In this document: piece after piece, positions 9,516 through 18,204 of the stretch
Position numbering within the stretch: position 1 is the stretch's first letter
Layout of the letters: every line of letters begins with the position of its first letter
Assembly (NCBI RefSeq): GCF_040126305.1
Contig: NZ_CP149511.1
Location: 1,178,001-1,242,000 of the forward strand
DNA: 64,000 bases
Origin: Pararhizobium sp. A13
Lineage (GTDB): Bacteria > Pseudomonadota > Alphaproteobacteria > Rhizobiales > Rhizobiaceae
Direction: 5' to 3'
Position numbers and translations under genes: made by a program
Notes under the pieces: generated by a model
Databases searched by the model: none
Told to the model about the DNA's origin: nothing
The model's input: only the letters and a program-made list of their open reading frames with translations

Positions 9516-10640
9516 CTACGCGCGCAGTTTGTCCATGCGCTTCAACTCGTTGACGTCATGCTGCAGAACCAGATTTTGCAGGATCGGGTGATCCCAGATC
9601 GTTCGGCCGGCCGGCGACGTTAACGGAGCAAGATCGAGCGGAAAGGCATCGAGAAGTGCCTGCGCATTGAAGGTCTTCGGCACCCAGGCGCTATCGATCC
9701 CAGCCATCAGGTCACCCCAATCGGTCACATTGTTGCGGTCCTGAGCGTAAACCGGCAATTCCGTCATTCCCAGTCCTCGGTAAAGGTCGATGACACGCAG
9801 ATCGAGATCGCAGTTGGCGTCGAGGTTCCGGACATGAAGCCCCTGCTTCGGACCGTGCAGCGGAAAATGCAGGCACGGAATACCGTAACTTTCGGCAAAG
9901 ACCATGCCATGAAGGCTCGTAGACACGATCCGATCGCAGGACAAAATCTCATCGATCTTGTCTTTGATCGACGTCATGCTGATCGGCGTCACCGTATTGA
10001 TCAGGTGGATGTGATCCTTCAGGCTCTCTGGGATCGAATAGCGCTGGAGTTCGGACTTGACGTGCGTCTCGGGATTGCGATCCGTCAATTCGGACAGATG
10101 GACGATAACGCCCAACTTCCATTTCTTGACCGGCGCCGGCGCATAGAAACGCGGCAGCAACCACACCGGATCGCCATAGACACCGACAGATCCCTCCGGC
10201 CTGCCCGTCAGCAGATGCTCCGACACCGGGCCGCGTGTTGCGGTCACCGTAAAACCTTTTTCTCCGGCGCCGCTGAAGCTTTGCCAGTCGTTGCGCGGTG
10301 CGGATGGATTTTTCCACATCGACGCGCCCGTCCCCCAGAACCATACTTCTCCACCGGCAAATCCATGGCCGATCGTCCCGACGCATGCCATGCGCAGTGA
10401 ATTCGATTTTGAGGGGACGCGCTCGATATCGCGGCCCGACAGAAGTGCCACCATAACAGCGCTGAGAGCATCGCCGATGTTGAGATAGTCCATGTTGGAT
10501 GTGGAGCCGGCCCAGGACAGGGGAACCTTACCATGACGGCGCACATATTCGGCCAGCGCGTTTGATTTTCCGCCTGCTGCATGTGCTCTTAACGCCTTAA
10601 AGATCGACTTCACTGAGCTTCTCCTGAGATGCTGCCTCAT
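9516..10640 (-). CDS. Polysaccharide pyruvyl transferase-family protein, third paralogue
   Basis: The protein has 374 residues from the ATG at 10640. A longer frame opens at 10745, but the shorter start aligns residue for residue with the N-terminus of the 653-1711 paralogue. Signatures are YLNIGDALSAVMVALLSG near 45, VGTIGHGFAGGEVWFWGTG near 80, YGDPVWLLP and IVSTSLHGMVFAESYGIPC near 255. Similarity is greatest to the truncated copy at 2-649 (VSTSLHGMVFAESYGIPCL is shared). It is encoded on the opposite strand from the other two copies, downstream of the GSCFA gene. The acceptor sugar is unknown. Confidence 0.87.
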   Translation of the reverse strand: MRQHLRRSSVKSIFKALRAHAAGGKSNALAEYVRRHGKVPLSWAGSTSNMDYLNIGDALSAVMVALLSGRDIERVPSKSNSLRMACVGTIGHGFAGGEVWFWGTGASMWKNPSAPRNDWQSFSGAGEKGFTVTATRGPVSEHLLTGRPEGSVGVYGDPVWLLPRFYAPAPVKKWKLGVIVHLSELTDRNPETHVKSELQRYSIPESLKDHIHLINTVTPISMTSIKDKIDEILSCDRIVSTSLHGMVFAESYGIPCLHFPLHGPKQGLHVRNLDANCDLDLRVIDLYRGLGMTELPVYAQDRNNVTDWGDLMAGIDSAWVPKTFNAQALLDAFPLDLAPLTSPAGRTIWDHPILQNLVLQHDVNELKRMDKLRA

Positions 10641-10784
10641 ACCCGCTTCGTACGAGCCCTTTCGCTTTTCTGCAAGACAGTCGAATGCCATCAAGAACCT
10701 GATGAGCGGTTTTGACGCCGTCTGAGGGGCGCGGCGACTCCACAAGGAGGCCCTTGTGCTGGCACCGGTCTGAACTTGACCTAG

Positions 10785-12047
10785 TTACGGCACGGCAACG
10801 GCCAAAATCGTCCAATCAAAGACGAGAGCCAAGGCCCCCTGCAGTGCCAGAAGGCCCACAGCGATCCTCGCTGTTACCGTCGCCACTATGCCGCCTTTAG
10901 ATCGAACCTGGTCCTTCCGCTCCGCTATCTTCAGTTGTCGCTCAGCCGCCCTAGAATTGATCCTCTCCTGTATTCGGACCTGACGGCGCTTTTCACGCTT
11001 CTCCTCCGACCTAAGGCGGCGTATCTCTGAGTACGTCAGTCCCTCGCTTTCGTGACCGTTCATTCCAATCTTCAGATCCTCCTCCGTGGCGGATCTGAAG
11101 GTCTCCGCTAGTTGCTCCGAGGTCAGCCCGGGATTACAGAAAAATGTCTCAAACATCTGCATGTTGAAGCGTAGGACATGGGGATGAATGTGACGACGGT
11201 CTACTGTCCACTGGTTGTTGAACAGCCGGGTAACCGCCTCGTAACTCGGCATGTAGTGGAGGCACTCGTCTTTATCATTGTTTCTCAGGAACTCGTCCAA
11301 GGCTCCTCGGATTATAGCCTTGGATACCGCATCGGCGGTGAGACACGAAACAGGCCGAAAGGTCGCGGTAAGGGGGATAGGTGAGACTGAGAAGAGGATG
11401 TGGGCATCCGGGCGGAACTTGCGGATTATGCTGCGGATAGCTTCCAGATTGGCGAGGGTCTCTGCATGGGTTGCCACTCTAAACTTGTGGCGGCTCGGGT
11501 CATACTTGTCCTTTGGAACAGCCCTCCAGAAGACTTCCCCAGACACCTCATCGTACCATATCTCAGAGAGTCCCAGAGTGATGACGAAGAGGCCCGCGCT
11601 GTCCAGCAGCGCCTTGGTGTCCAGCCTGACGCTCTCCTCGTAGCCGAACTCCTGAGCTTTATACCCGTGCCAGAGGTCTCCCTCGGGGGCTTTATTCAGC
11701 CACGCCCATTCGAACTGCTGGAGGATCGCCGAGGTGTTCACGATCCCATCACCCATTCGAGTGATGTAAGCGCGGTTATCCTTCTTGGTGAGAACGTTGT
11801 AGCCTCGACTGTGCAGGTAGTTGCTGATGTTGGCGGCAAAACAAGACCCGAAGGCCACAATTGGCGTGTCTTTGGTGACGAACTTCGACGATGGCTCCCA
11901 GCCCTTCATCAGGTAGTCAGAAAGGAAGTTTGGCTGCGAAAATGAGTCGTTGGTGGGATGAAAATTCGTGCTCTCCCCCCTGAAGAAGGTACCAGATGCC
12001 TTCTTAACCTCACCATCCTGAACATATTCGAATAACGACAAGACCAT
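10785..12047 (-). CDS. GSCFA-domain protein
   Basis: The 420-residue protein carries VAFGSCFAANISNYLHSRGY near residue 65, the motif that names the GSCFA family, an SGNH-hydrolase-like fold often found with surface-polysaccharide genes. FVITLGLSEIWYDEVSGE, FSVSPIPLTATF and HYMPSYEAVTR follow. A basic coiled stretch (RRLRSEEKREKRRQVRIQER) leads to a C-terminal hydrophobic helix, suggesting membrane anchoring with the enzyme domain in the cytoplasm. Activity is unproven in the family; esterase or acyl transfer on glycans is a reasonable inference. Codon use is less GC-biased than in the neighbours. Confidence 0.85.
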   Translation of the reverse strand: MVLSLFEYVQDGEVKKASGTFFRGESTNFHPTNDSFSQPNFLSDYLMKGWEPSSKFVTKDTPIVAFGSCFAANISNYLHSRGYNVLTKKDNRAYITRMGDGIVNTSAILQQFEWAWLNKAPEGDLWHGYKAQEFGYEESVRLDTKALLDSAGLFVITLGLSEIWYDEVSGEVFWRAVPKDKYDPSRHKFRVATHAETLANLEAIRSIIRKFRPDAHILFSVSPIPLTATFRPVSCLTADAVSKAIIRGALDEFLRNNDKDECLHYMPSYEAVTRLFNNQWTVDRRHIHPHVLRFNMQMFETFFCNPGLTSEQLAETFRSATEEDLKIGMNGHESEGLTYSEIRRLRSEEKREKRRQVRIQERINSRAAERQLKIAERKDQVRSKGGIVATVTARIAVGLLALQGALALVFDWTILAVAVP

Positions 12048-12344
12048 ATCTCCGGTTGCGCCAGCACATTATTCACCGAAGCGGCATAGTCAATGGAGAA
12101 ACAATACGAAACGATCCGTGACACACAGATACGTGGATGAAGAGGAGGATGCTTTGTACGACAGCGTTCCCTACCGGAGACGACCAGTCAGGAATGCACC
12201 CGCTCAAGTATATGAGCCACAGCTTCTGCGGCGCCAATGAGAATTAAGCGAATGATCACGCTGATCGCCCGATAGTGGGTGACCCGCCGTCGGTCATGAC
12301 GCCTAGGGAAGTGAGCGCTTTGTTACCGAAGTGATGTGCGCTGC

Positions 12345-13358
12345 TTATGCAACGCCGGCGCGGAGCAGGTCGTGGACGTTCAATATGCCGCTCGGGACCC
12401 CAAGGTCATCGATCAAAAACAGGACAGTGACCTTCTGCGCCTGCATGAATTCCATCGCTGCACTTGCCAGAACGCTGCCCTGGATGACCCGCGGATTGTG
12501 AGACATGACCGCGTCGACCGTTTCGAGCAGCAGATCACGCGACATGTGGCGGCGCAAATCTCCGTCTGTGATGACGCCGACCAATTTTCCAGCTTCGTCG
12601 GTGATACCAACGACACCGAAGCCCTTGGACGACATCTGGATGACCGCGTCGCCCATGGGACTGCCGAGCGGCAGGAGGGGGATCGCCTCACCCGCGTGCG
12701 CAAGCTCCTGCACCAGAAGCAGCTGCGAGCCCAGTTTGCCGCCCGGATGAAACGTCTTGAAGTCCTGGGCCGAAAAGCCGCGACGCTCGAGAAGCGCGAT
12801 TGCCAGCGCATCGCCGACGGCAAGTTGCAGCATAGCCGATGTCGTCGGCGCCAACCCGTGCGGGCAGGCTTCCTGCACCTTCGGCAGGGTGATGGCGACG
12901 CTGGAATTGCGCGCCAGCAGGCTCTCGCAATTGGATGTCACCGAAATAATTGGAACGTTGAACCGCTTGGCATAGGTCAGCATGTTGCCAAGCTCGACGG
13001 TCTCGCCCGACCAGGAAAGGAGAATGAGCAGGTCTTCCGACGTGATCATGCCGAGATCACCGTGGCTCGCCTCCGTCGGATGCACGAAATAAGCCGAGGT
13101 TCCGGTAGAAGCCATGGTCGCGGCGATCTTGCGGCCGATATGCCCGCTTTTCCCGACCCCGGAAACAACGACGCGGCCGTTGCGGCGGGCGATCAATTCA
13201 ACGGCATCGACGAGACTGCGCGACAGGGCCTGGTCGGCAGTGAAGTGGGCGGCAAGCGCATTGATACCATCGACGGCTGTGGCAATGGAACGTCCGATCG
13301 ATTCGGCGACAGCGCGTTCCTTCGGGGTATTCACGTCAACTTGCCTGAGACCCATCAT
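12345..13358 (-). CDS. kdsD: Arabinose-5-phosphate isomerase, KpsF/KdsD type
   Basis: The protein has 337 residues. An N-terminal SIS sugar-isomerase domain (VVVSGVGKSGHIGRKIAATM near residue 63; PTEASHGDLGMI near 94; LLILLSWSGETVELGNM near 110) is followed by two CBS domains (GDAVIQMSSKGFGVVGI; VMSHNPRVIQGS). Length and order match KdsD/KpsF enzymes, which convert ribulose-5-phosphate to arabinose-5-phosphate, the first step to CMP-Kdo. A copy beside capsule genes usually serves capsule rather than lipid A Kdo supply, suggesting Kdo or a related sugar in this polymer. The ATG follows GGAGCGTTA. Confidence 0.93.
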   Translation of the reverse strand: MMGLRQVDVNTPKERAVAESIGRSIATAVDGINALAAHFTADQALSRSLVDAVELIARRNGRVVVSGVGKSGHIGRKIAATMASTGTSAYFVHPTEASHGDLGMITSEDLLILLSWSGETVELGNMLTYAKRFNVPIISVTSNCESLLARNSSVAITLPKVQEACPHGLAPTTSAMLQLAVGDALAIALLERRGFSAQDFKTFHPGGKLGSQLLLVQELAHAGEAIPLLPLGSPMGDAVIQMSSKGFGVVGITDEAGKLVGVITDGDLRRHMSRDLLLETVDAVMSHNPRVIQGSVLASAAMEFMQAQKVTVLFLIDDLGVPSGILNVHDLLRAGVA

Positions 13359-13658
13359 TAACGCTCCACGACCAAAAAGTAAGCATCGATTATATCGAGA
13401 GCGCTCTCAGATCAAACCAAATGGTCGAGATTTCGAAGAATTCGTGGAAAATCCTCGCGTCTTGTCCTGGGCTCCTTTGATTACTCCGGGGTAGTGGCCT
13501 CTGCGCGGCGGGCACGTGTGCTGTCACGCCTGTTCGGCCTCGTTGAAAACAGCTCTTGCGGCTACAGCGAATGACGCAATCGCGGGATTCGGCGCCGCGT
13601 TTCCTTAAAGCATAGCCATTCACCTTGCTTGCCAAGGCGTTCGCCTAGACTAGACTAG
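13359..13658. other. Intergenic region between kdsD and the IS701 insertion
   Basis: No supported gene was seen. The 12-base palindrome GAGAGCGCTCTC lies near 13397, about 40 bases upstream of the kdsD start, and could be part of its control region. The stretch ends in overlapping CTAGA repeats (CTAGACTAGACTAG), the last of which is the IS target site. Confidence 0.4.
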
Positions 13659-13673
13659 CACTACTTTGGCAGA
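13659..13673 (+). repeat. Left terminal inverted repeat of the IS701-family element
   Basis: CACTACTTTGGCAGA pairs with the right end over 14 of 15 bases. It is preceded directly by the CTAG target duplication. Confidence 0.88.
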
Positions 13674-13781
13674 ATGTATTTTGGCGTTCTGAACCGGATT
13701 CGGCAGTGCGGACATCGTTGTGGGGCTGACGCTGATAAGAGGGTGTTTATGACCGCGCGTCGGATGGCTGGCAGTGTCGGT

Positions 13782-15008
13782 TTAGGCGGGCCGTGCCTCT
13801 TGGTTTTTTTCCCGCTTGGCCTTGTTTAGGCGCTGATGCTGCAGGAAGGCATAAGCGATCATTGTCATCAGTGCGTGTCGATGCAGACCTTGCCATGATC
13901 GGCCTTCAAAGTGATCGAGGCCAAGTTCTTCTTTCATTTGTTGATGCGCCTGCTCGCAGACCCATCGGGCTTTGATGGCAGCCGCCAGCTGCTTGAATGT
14001 CGCCTCGGCTGGGAGGTTGGACAGATAGTATTTGCGTTCATCGTTTGAGCGCCACTCGCCAACCAGCCAGGCTTCCTCGCCCGGCATATGCTGCTGTCCT
14101 TTGTCGAGGATACGTTGCGGATTGCCATCGGCAATTCGAACACGCAGGGCAGCAAAGCGCGCGGTCAAGCGACCTTTGGTGCCACGACGCCAGCTGAGCG
14201 TCTTCCATGTCGATGCCGCCAGCATCGTTTCGGCTGCCGTCGACAGCGTATCGGGGATTGAATGCTTGCGCGGTCGTCCATGACCAGCAACAGGAAAGAT
14301 CAATGCGACATCATGGGGATAGACCTTTTGATGTTTGGGAACCCCGACAGCCCAGGTCAGGCCGCGTGCGCTCAATCCCTGGCGAAACGCCGCCGATAGA
14401 CCGTAGCCTGCGTCAGCCAGCACAGTGCCAAACCGCATGCCTGTTGCGATCAGCCGATCAATCTCTTCGAGCGCAATCTCAGGCTTGGTGCGCGGTTTGC
14501 GCATCGGCTCGGGAACGCCAGCTCTTGCCATTCGATCCTTGTCACTGGTCCAACTCTCGGGCAGGAACAGCCGCAAGCCCACCGGGACGGGAACCTCGTC
14601 GCGTGCCAACGTCAAGGACACCAGTGTCTGGCAATTGGCGCGCTTGCCAAGCATCGACGCGTATTGCGGCGCGACCCCAACGGAATGGTCGCCCTTCTTC
14701 GGCAGGCCTGTGTCGTCGATCACCAGAAAGGCATCCGAAGCCCCGACGGTCCTGTCGGCCTGCACGGCCAATTCCGTCTCAAGGGGACCGGCATCCCAAA
14801 TGCCATCCGAGATGAAATGATGCAGGCGGTCGTAGCGATCGGGCGCAAAGCGTTCGGCCATCGGCTCGATGCTCTTGCGATCACCCGGACCGATGAGCCC
14901 CGAAATGTAGACCGGACACATCTGCCGCCGCTTCTTGTGACCAAGCTTCTCAACGAACGGCTTCAGCCATTCCGTCAGTGCAACATCCTGCTCTGCCATC
15001 CTTCGCAC
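13782..15008 (-). CDS. IS701-family transposase
   Basis: The transposase has 408 residues, the usual size. The N-terminus (LTEWLKPFVEKLGHKKRRQM, then YISGLIGPGDRKSIEPMAE) and the DDE-domain blocks LVIDDTGLPKKGDHSVGVA (first Asp near residue 97) and TVLADAGYGLSAAFRQGL are characteristic. The C-terminal block RWVCEQAHQQMKEELGLDHFEGR holds the acidic residue. The frame is uninterrupted and lies wholly inside the terminal repeats. An internal ATG four codons in is an alternative start. Confidence 0.93.
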   Translation of the reverse strand: MRRMAEQDVALTEWLKPFVEKLGHKKRRQMCPVYISGLIGPGDRKSIEPMAERFAPDRYDRLHHFISDGIWDAGPLETELAVQADRTVGASDAFLVIDDTGLPKKGDHSVGVAPQYASMLGKRANCQTLVSLTLARDEVPVPVGLRLFLPESWTSDKDRMARAGVPEPMRKPRTKPEIALEEIDRLIATGMRFGTVLADAGYGLSAAFRQGLSARGLTWAVGVPKHQKVYPHDVALIFPVAGHGRPRKHSIPDTLSTAAETMLAASTWKTLSWRRGTKGRLTARFAALRVRIADGNPQRILDKGQQHMPGEEAWLVGEWRSNDERKYYLSNLPAEATFKQLAAAIKARWVCEQAHQQMKEELGLDHFEGRSWQGLHRHALMTMIAYAFLQHQRLNKAKREKNQEARPA

Positions 15009-15056
15009 CCCTGTTGAAGTGCCAAAGATGGCCGATCATCGTTAACCGAGGATTAA

Positions 15057-15071
15057 TCTGCCAAAGTAGTT
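15057..15071 (-). repeat. Right terminal inverted repeat of the IS701-family element
   Basis: TCTGCCAAAGTAGTT is the complement of the left end apart from the last base, and is followed directly by CTAG. Confidence 0.88.
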
Positions 15072-15104
15072 CTAGGTCCTGTTGACAAATTGACGTTCAC
15101 TTTA

Positions 15105-15722
15105 TCAATTCTGTGCTCGTTGAATGAGGCTTTGTAGCTCGGAGTACGCTTGCCAGGATGGGCCGCCGTTGGCCAAAGCCATCTTTGCAAAGCGAACAGC
15201 TTCATCGGCCTTATTGGCGACCAGTCTCATGTGTGCCAGGGCGCGGAACAGACGCGCCTCCGAAGTCCTAAGGTCTGCTGCGTAGCCATGAGGTATGGAA
15301 CTGTCCGGTGCGATTTCGCGCAGCTCGTTGTCGGATGAGGTAAACCGCTCAAAGAAGCTCCTTCCCACCTTCTGGTACATTCGAGCCGCCTCGTCTACTG
15401 CGCGATCCAGCGTTGTCTGATCAGAATAGTCCCACCAGTGATCAACTCCCTCATCTGATAGTCTCCGGCCGAACTCGCAGGAACTCTCCACAATTTTCTT
15501 GGGGTCTGTGATGGCACCCGTAACGCTCGGAACCGCAATAGGCTGCACTCCCAGATTGACTGCAAACCTCCCACCAAAAACGCTGCCTTGAACATTGACC
15601 ACGCAGATCATATCGCCAACAGTCGCCCGAAAAATTCTTCCCGAGCCTTTGAAGCCATCCCTCCGGAGAACTGGCGCAAAATGGTTTCTGATACTGGCTT
15701 CCAAAGACAACGCCTTTTCCAA
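15105..15722 (-). CDS. Hypothetical protein, DUF4304-like
   Basis: The protein has 205 residues and starts at TTG behind GGGGAGTGCAC. The N-terminal part (IRNHFAPVLRRDGFKGSGRIF then FAVNLGVQP) resembles DUF4304 proteins, small cytoplasmic proteins of unknown function often found near immunity or toxin genes. The C-terminal third (EARLFRALAHMRLVANKADE) reads as one helical TPR-like hairpin. It starts just beyond a decayed IS5-type copy, and the IS701 insertion lies 33 bases after its stop, so its surroundings have been rearranged. Confidence 0.65.
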   Translation of the reverse strand: MEKALSLEASIRNHFAPVLRRDGFKGSGRIFRATVGDMICVVNVQGSVFGGRFAVNLGVQPIAVPSVTGAITDPKKIVESSCEFGRRLSDEGVDHWWDYSDQTTLDRAVDEAARMYQKVGRSFFERFTSSDNELREIAPDSSIPHGYAADLRTSEARLFRALAHMRLVANKADEAVRFAKMALANGGPSWQAYSELQSLIQRAQN

Positions 15723-15821
15723 AGTGCACTCCCCGGTTTGGTCCGCTTCGAGCAGTATTGCAGCTGTGAAAGATTCACAACTCAGCTGAAAAATGATTCA
15801 AGGTTGCTTTTAGGAGCAGTC

Positions 15822-16535
15822 ATGATCCGGTCATTGATGTCAGATGAGGAATGGGCCTTTTTTCAGCCATTTGTTTCTCGACAAGGCGCTGGACGACGGC
15901 CCCGCGATCATCGTCTAGTCTTAGACGGTATCTTCTGGATCGCTCGCACAGGAGCGCAATGGCGCGATTTGCCGGTGGGACTTGCTGCTAGAAACACTAA
16001 ATGATGCCACAGGTGTGGGCGAGACGGTCCAGATGGTCGATTCCACGATTGTCCGGGCGCACCACTGCGCCGCTGGCGCAAAAGGAGGAGTCAAAATCAG
16101 GGTTTGGGACGGTCGAGAGGCGGTTACTCGACCAAGATTCACCTACGCACAAATGCCTGCGGATTACCGATTTGCGCCGAGCTGACTGGTGGCGAAACGT
16201 CTGACTACATTGGGTTCGACATGGTAATGGCGGCTGGTGGACCTGCCGCCAAAGTCATCATCGCCGATAGAGGCTATGACTCGGATAAGATTAGGTGAAA
16301 TATGGACGCCAAACGAATTGCGACTGTCATTCCTATGCGGAAAAGCCGGAAGGTCACCATTAACGTTGATGGCTACATTTATGCGATGCGCAATCGTATT
16401 GAACGGTGCTTCAACAAGTTGAAGAACTTTCGTCGGCTCGCTACGCGTTATGACAAGACCAGAGACAGCTACCTCGCATTTGTCCAGCTCGCCGCTATTC
16501 GCCTTTGGCTCAGGGAGTTTCCGATACTGCACTAG
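15822..16535 (+). pseudogene. Decayed IS5-family transposase
   Basis: The N-terminal part MIRSLMSDEEWAFFQPFV...WIARTGAQWRDLPVG is followed by an internal deletion. Homology resumes as LNDATGVGETVQMVDSTIVR in a second frame, then GGYSTKIHLRTNACGLPI in a third, with an in-frame stop after RGYDSDKIR and a final block RNRIERCFNKLKNFRRLATR near 16390-16450. A full IS5-type transposase would need all of these in one or two frames, so the copy is inactive. I could not identify its terminal repeats. Its last 26 bases overlap the 3' end of the minus-strand gene beyond. Confidence 0.88.
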
Positions 16536-17007
16536 GCTGAAGCACCTTCGCCAGCGGGCCATCCTTGACGGCGAGGCGTGACCAACCCGGTGCTATCCCT
16601 TGTCGTAGTATTGCGAAAAGTTGTCCTCGCACCGAAAGGTGCGCCTCAATCGGCGGATTGGCACGTTGCTTCCAGTGGATGGAAACTTCACAGGCGCTAC
16701 TTATTGGCTCGAAGATGATATCGCTTACATATTCTGCCGGGTTTGAGAACGGCAACTTCGAAGGATCGCCCCAATCTGTTGTCTTAGGAGCGGGACCGCG
16801 ATTATATAACCATACGTCGCTTACGATCACCTTTGCGGCATCCATCAGATATGCATAGGCCTTGTGGCCGTCATCTTCGATAATGACCGAGAAACCTGTG
16901 CTTTCATCCAAAAGCTGCACCCAAACGTCGTCCCGTATTTCCAACCTGCTTCTCCGAATGCGTTTCTCGGCTTCCGCAAATACCTCCACGGAAAGCCTAT
17001 TTGTCAA
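16510..17007 (-). CDS. Hypothetical protein, C-terminus altered by IS remnant
   Basis: The 165-residue protein is not recognised. It is soluble and mixed alpha/beta with no signal peptide (MTNRLSVEVFAEAEKRIRR; AYAYLMDAAKVIVSDVWLYN). The TTG at 17007 has a weak ribosome site; GTG at 16986 is an alternative start. Its last eight or so codons are antisense to the end of the IS5-type transposase relic, so the original C-terminus was probably lost when that element inserted. Any annotation of its tail should be treated as artefactual. Confidence 0.55.
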   Translation of the reverse strand: MTNRLSVEVFAEAEKRIRRSRLEIRDDVWVQLLDESTGFSVIIEDDGHKAYAYLMDAAKVIVSDVWLYNRGPAPKTTDWGDPSKLPFSNPAEYVSDIIFEPISSACEVSIHWKQRANPPIEAHLSVRGQLFAILRQGIAPGWSRLAVKDGPLAKVLQPSAVSETP

Positions 17008-17016
17008 CAGAACCTA

Positions 17017-17955
17017 CTAGGCTGTTGTGGCCAGCCCGTTGGTGGTGCTTTCAGGTGCGTTGAACGCCACGACCATTTGCTCCGCAGCCCTGCGGACCCC
17101 TTCGCTCAGCGATCGGGCCTTTTGCCAGAAGACGACATAATGGTATACCGCCCCGGGCTCGAACAGGCGAAACTCCAAACCAAAATGGTTATATTCCCGC
17201 GCAACGATTTCGTTCGTGATGGATATTCCGACGCCGGCCGCGACGAACCCGGCATCGTGCCCGTTCGCATCATACTCGACAGCAATGTCAGGTTTGACCC
17301 CCATGTATCGGAGAGCATTGACGTTCATCTGGTGGGCGGAGAACTGCGGCTCGATATCGATGAGGGCTTCTCCAAGAAGGTCCTCCGGTGTTATAATCTG
17401 CTTCGACAGGAACCTGTGATCCGGCGGAAACAGACAAACATTTCTGGCCATGCCAACCGGCGTCCATTCGAAGATCCGGTCGTCCAATGGCAATCGAGAG
17501 ATACCAAGGTCGGCCCGGCCGGTGAGGACGTGATCTGCAACCTCGGAATAACTACCGGATTTCAGCTGTATCGAACACGCTGGATAGATCTCGCGAATTG
17601 TCTTGACGGCACGAGGAACAACGCCCAGCGAGAATATGCCTGGCGCGGCAATGCCGATGACGTGCGAGTCGTTCCCCTTGAGGGCGGCGATGGATTTTTC
17701 TACCCGATCCAGTCCTACAAACACCGCATCGACGATCCGCAACAACTCCCAGGCCTTTTCGGTTGGGATCAGGCGGCTGTTGTCCCGCCGGAACAGCGTG
17801 AATTCGATTGCCGCCTCGAGTTGCTTGATATTCTGACTGATCGCGGGTTGGCTCACGCGCAACGCACGCGCAGCAAGCCGCATGGACCCAGAGCGCACAA
17901 CCTCACGTAACATCTGCAGCTGACGCAGCTTGAGGCCCGAGCCATCACTGTCCAC
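17017..17955 (-). CDS. LysR-family transcriptional regulator of the amino acid ABC locus
   Basis: The regulator has 312 residues from the GTG at 17955, chosen because AAGGAGG lies seven bases upstream; an ATG at 18060 would add 35 low-complexity residues. The N-terminal winged helix reads LKLRQLQMLREVVRSGSMRL then ALRVSQPAISQNIKQLE. The rest is a periplasmic-binding-fold effector domain. It resembles the regulators of opine and arginine-type transporters (OccR/NocR type). It diverges from a polar amino acid transporter across 249 bases, so it likely controls that operon in response to the imported compound. Confidence 0.88.
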   Translation of the reverse strand: MDSDGSGLKLRQLQMLREVVRSGSMRLAARALRVSQPAISQNIKQLEAAIEFTLFRRDNSRLIPTEKAWELLRIVDAVFVGLDRVEKSIAALKGNDSHVIGIAAPGIFSLGVVPRAVKTIREIYPACSIQLKSGSYSEVADHVLTGRADLGISRLPLDDRIFEWTPVGMARNVCLFPPDHRFLSKQIITPEDLLGEALIDIEPQFSAHQMNVNALRYMGVKPDIAVEYDANGHDAGFVAAGVGISITNEIVAREYNHFGLEFRLFEPGAVYHYVVFWQKARSLSEGVRRAAEQMVVAFNAPESTTNGLATTA

Positions 17956-18090
17956 GTGAAAACCTCCTTGCTGGCTGCTCTTCAACAAACGCCGTCGGAC
18001 GCTGCACGATAAGCTGCGCTTATCAGAATCTTTTTCCATCTTATAAATTGACGGCGCCATTGCAACGTATATTTTCTAAATAACAGATGA

Positions 18091-18105
18091 ATAACTACCG
18101 ATTAT
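18091..18105. promoter_or_regulatory. Candidate LysR operator (T-N11-A dyad)
   Basis: ATAACTACCGATTAT is a dyad (ATAA/TTAT) containing the T-N11-A core expected for LysR regulators. It lies in the divergent region, about 100 bases before the permease start and 135 before the regulator start. Confidence 0.4.
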
Positions 18106-18204
18106 CGACGATTTGATTTGCATCCTATGGTTATATATTTGCAATGACGACCTATTTGGTTAGATTTTACTCGAAATAGAAACACAAATACATGAGGGGT
18201 AAAC

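Larger units (their letters stand above)
13659..15071. mobile_element. Complete IS701-family insertion sequence
   Basis: The 1413-bp element is bounded by inverted repeats matching over 14 bases (ACTACTTTGGCAGA at 13660-13673, and its complement at 15057-15070), with one mismatch at the outermost base. The flanking tetranucleotide CTAG is duplicated (13655-13658 and 15072-15075), which fits the 4-bp YTAR duplications known for IS701 elements. It carries one intact transposase gene on the minus strand. Intact ends, duplication and reading frame indicate a recent and possibly active insertion. Confidence 0.9.

Noticed and set aside
12336..13361. Long plus-strand frame of 341 codons
   Set aside because: It is exactly antisense to kdsD, whose SIS and CBS motifs are unmistakable; it is Arg/His-rich as expected of a GC-rich shadow.
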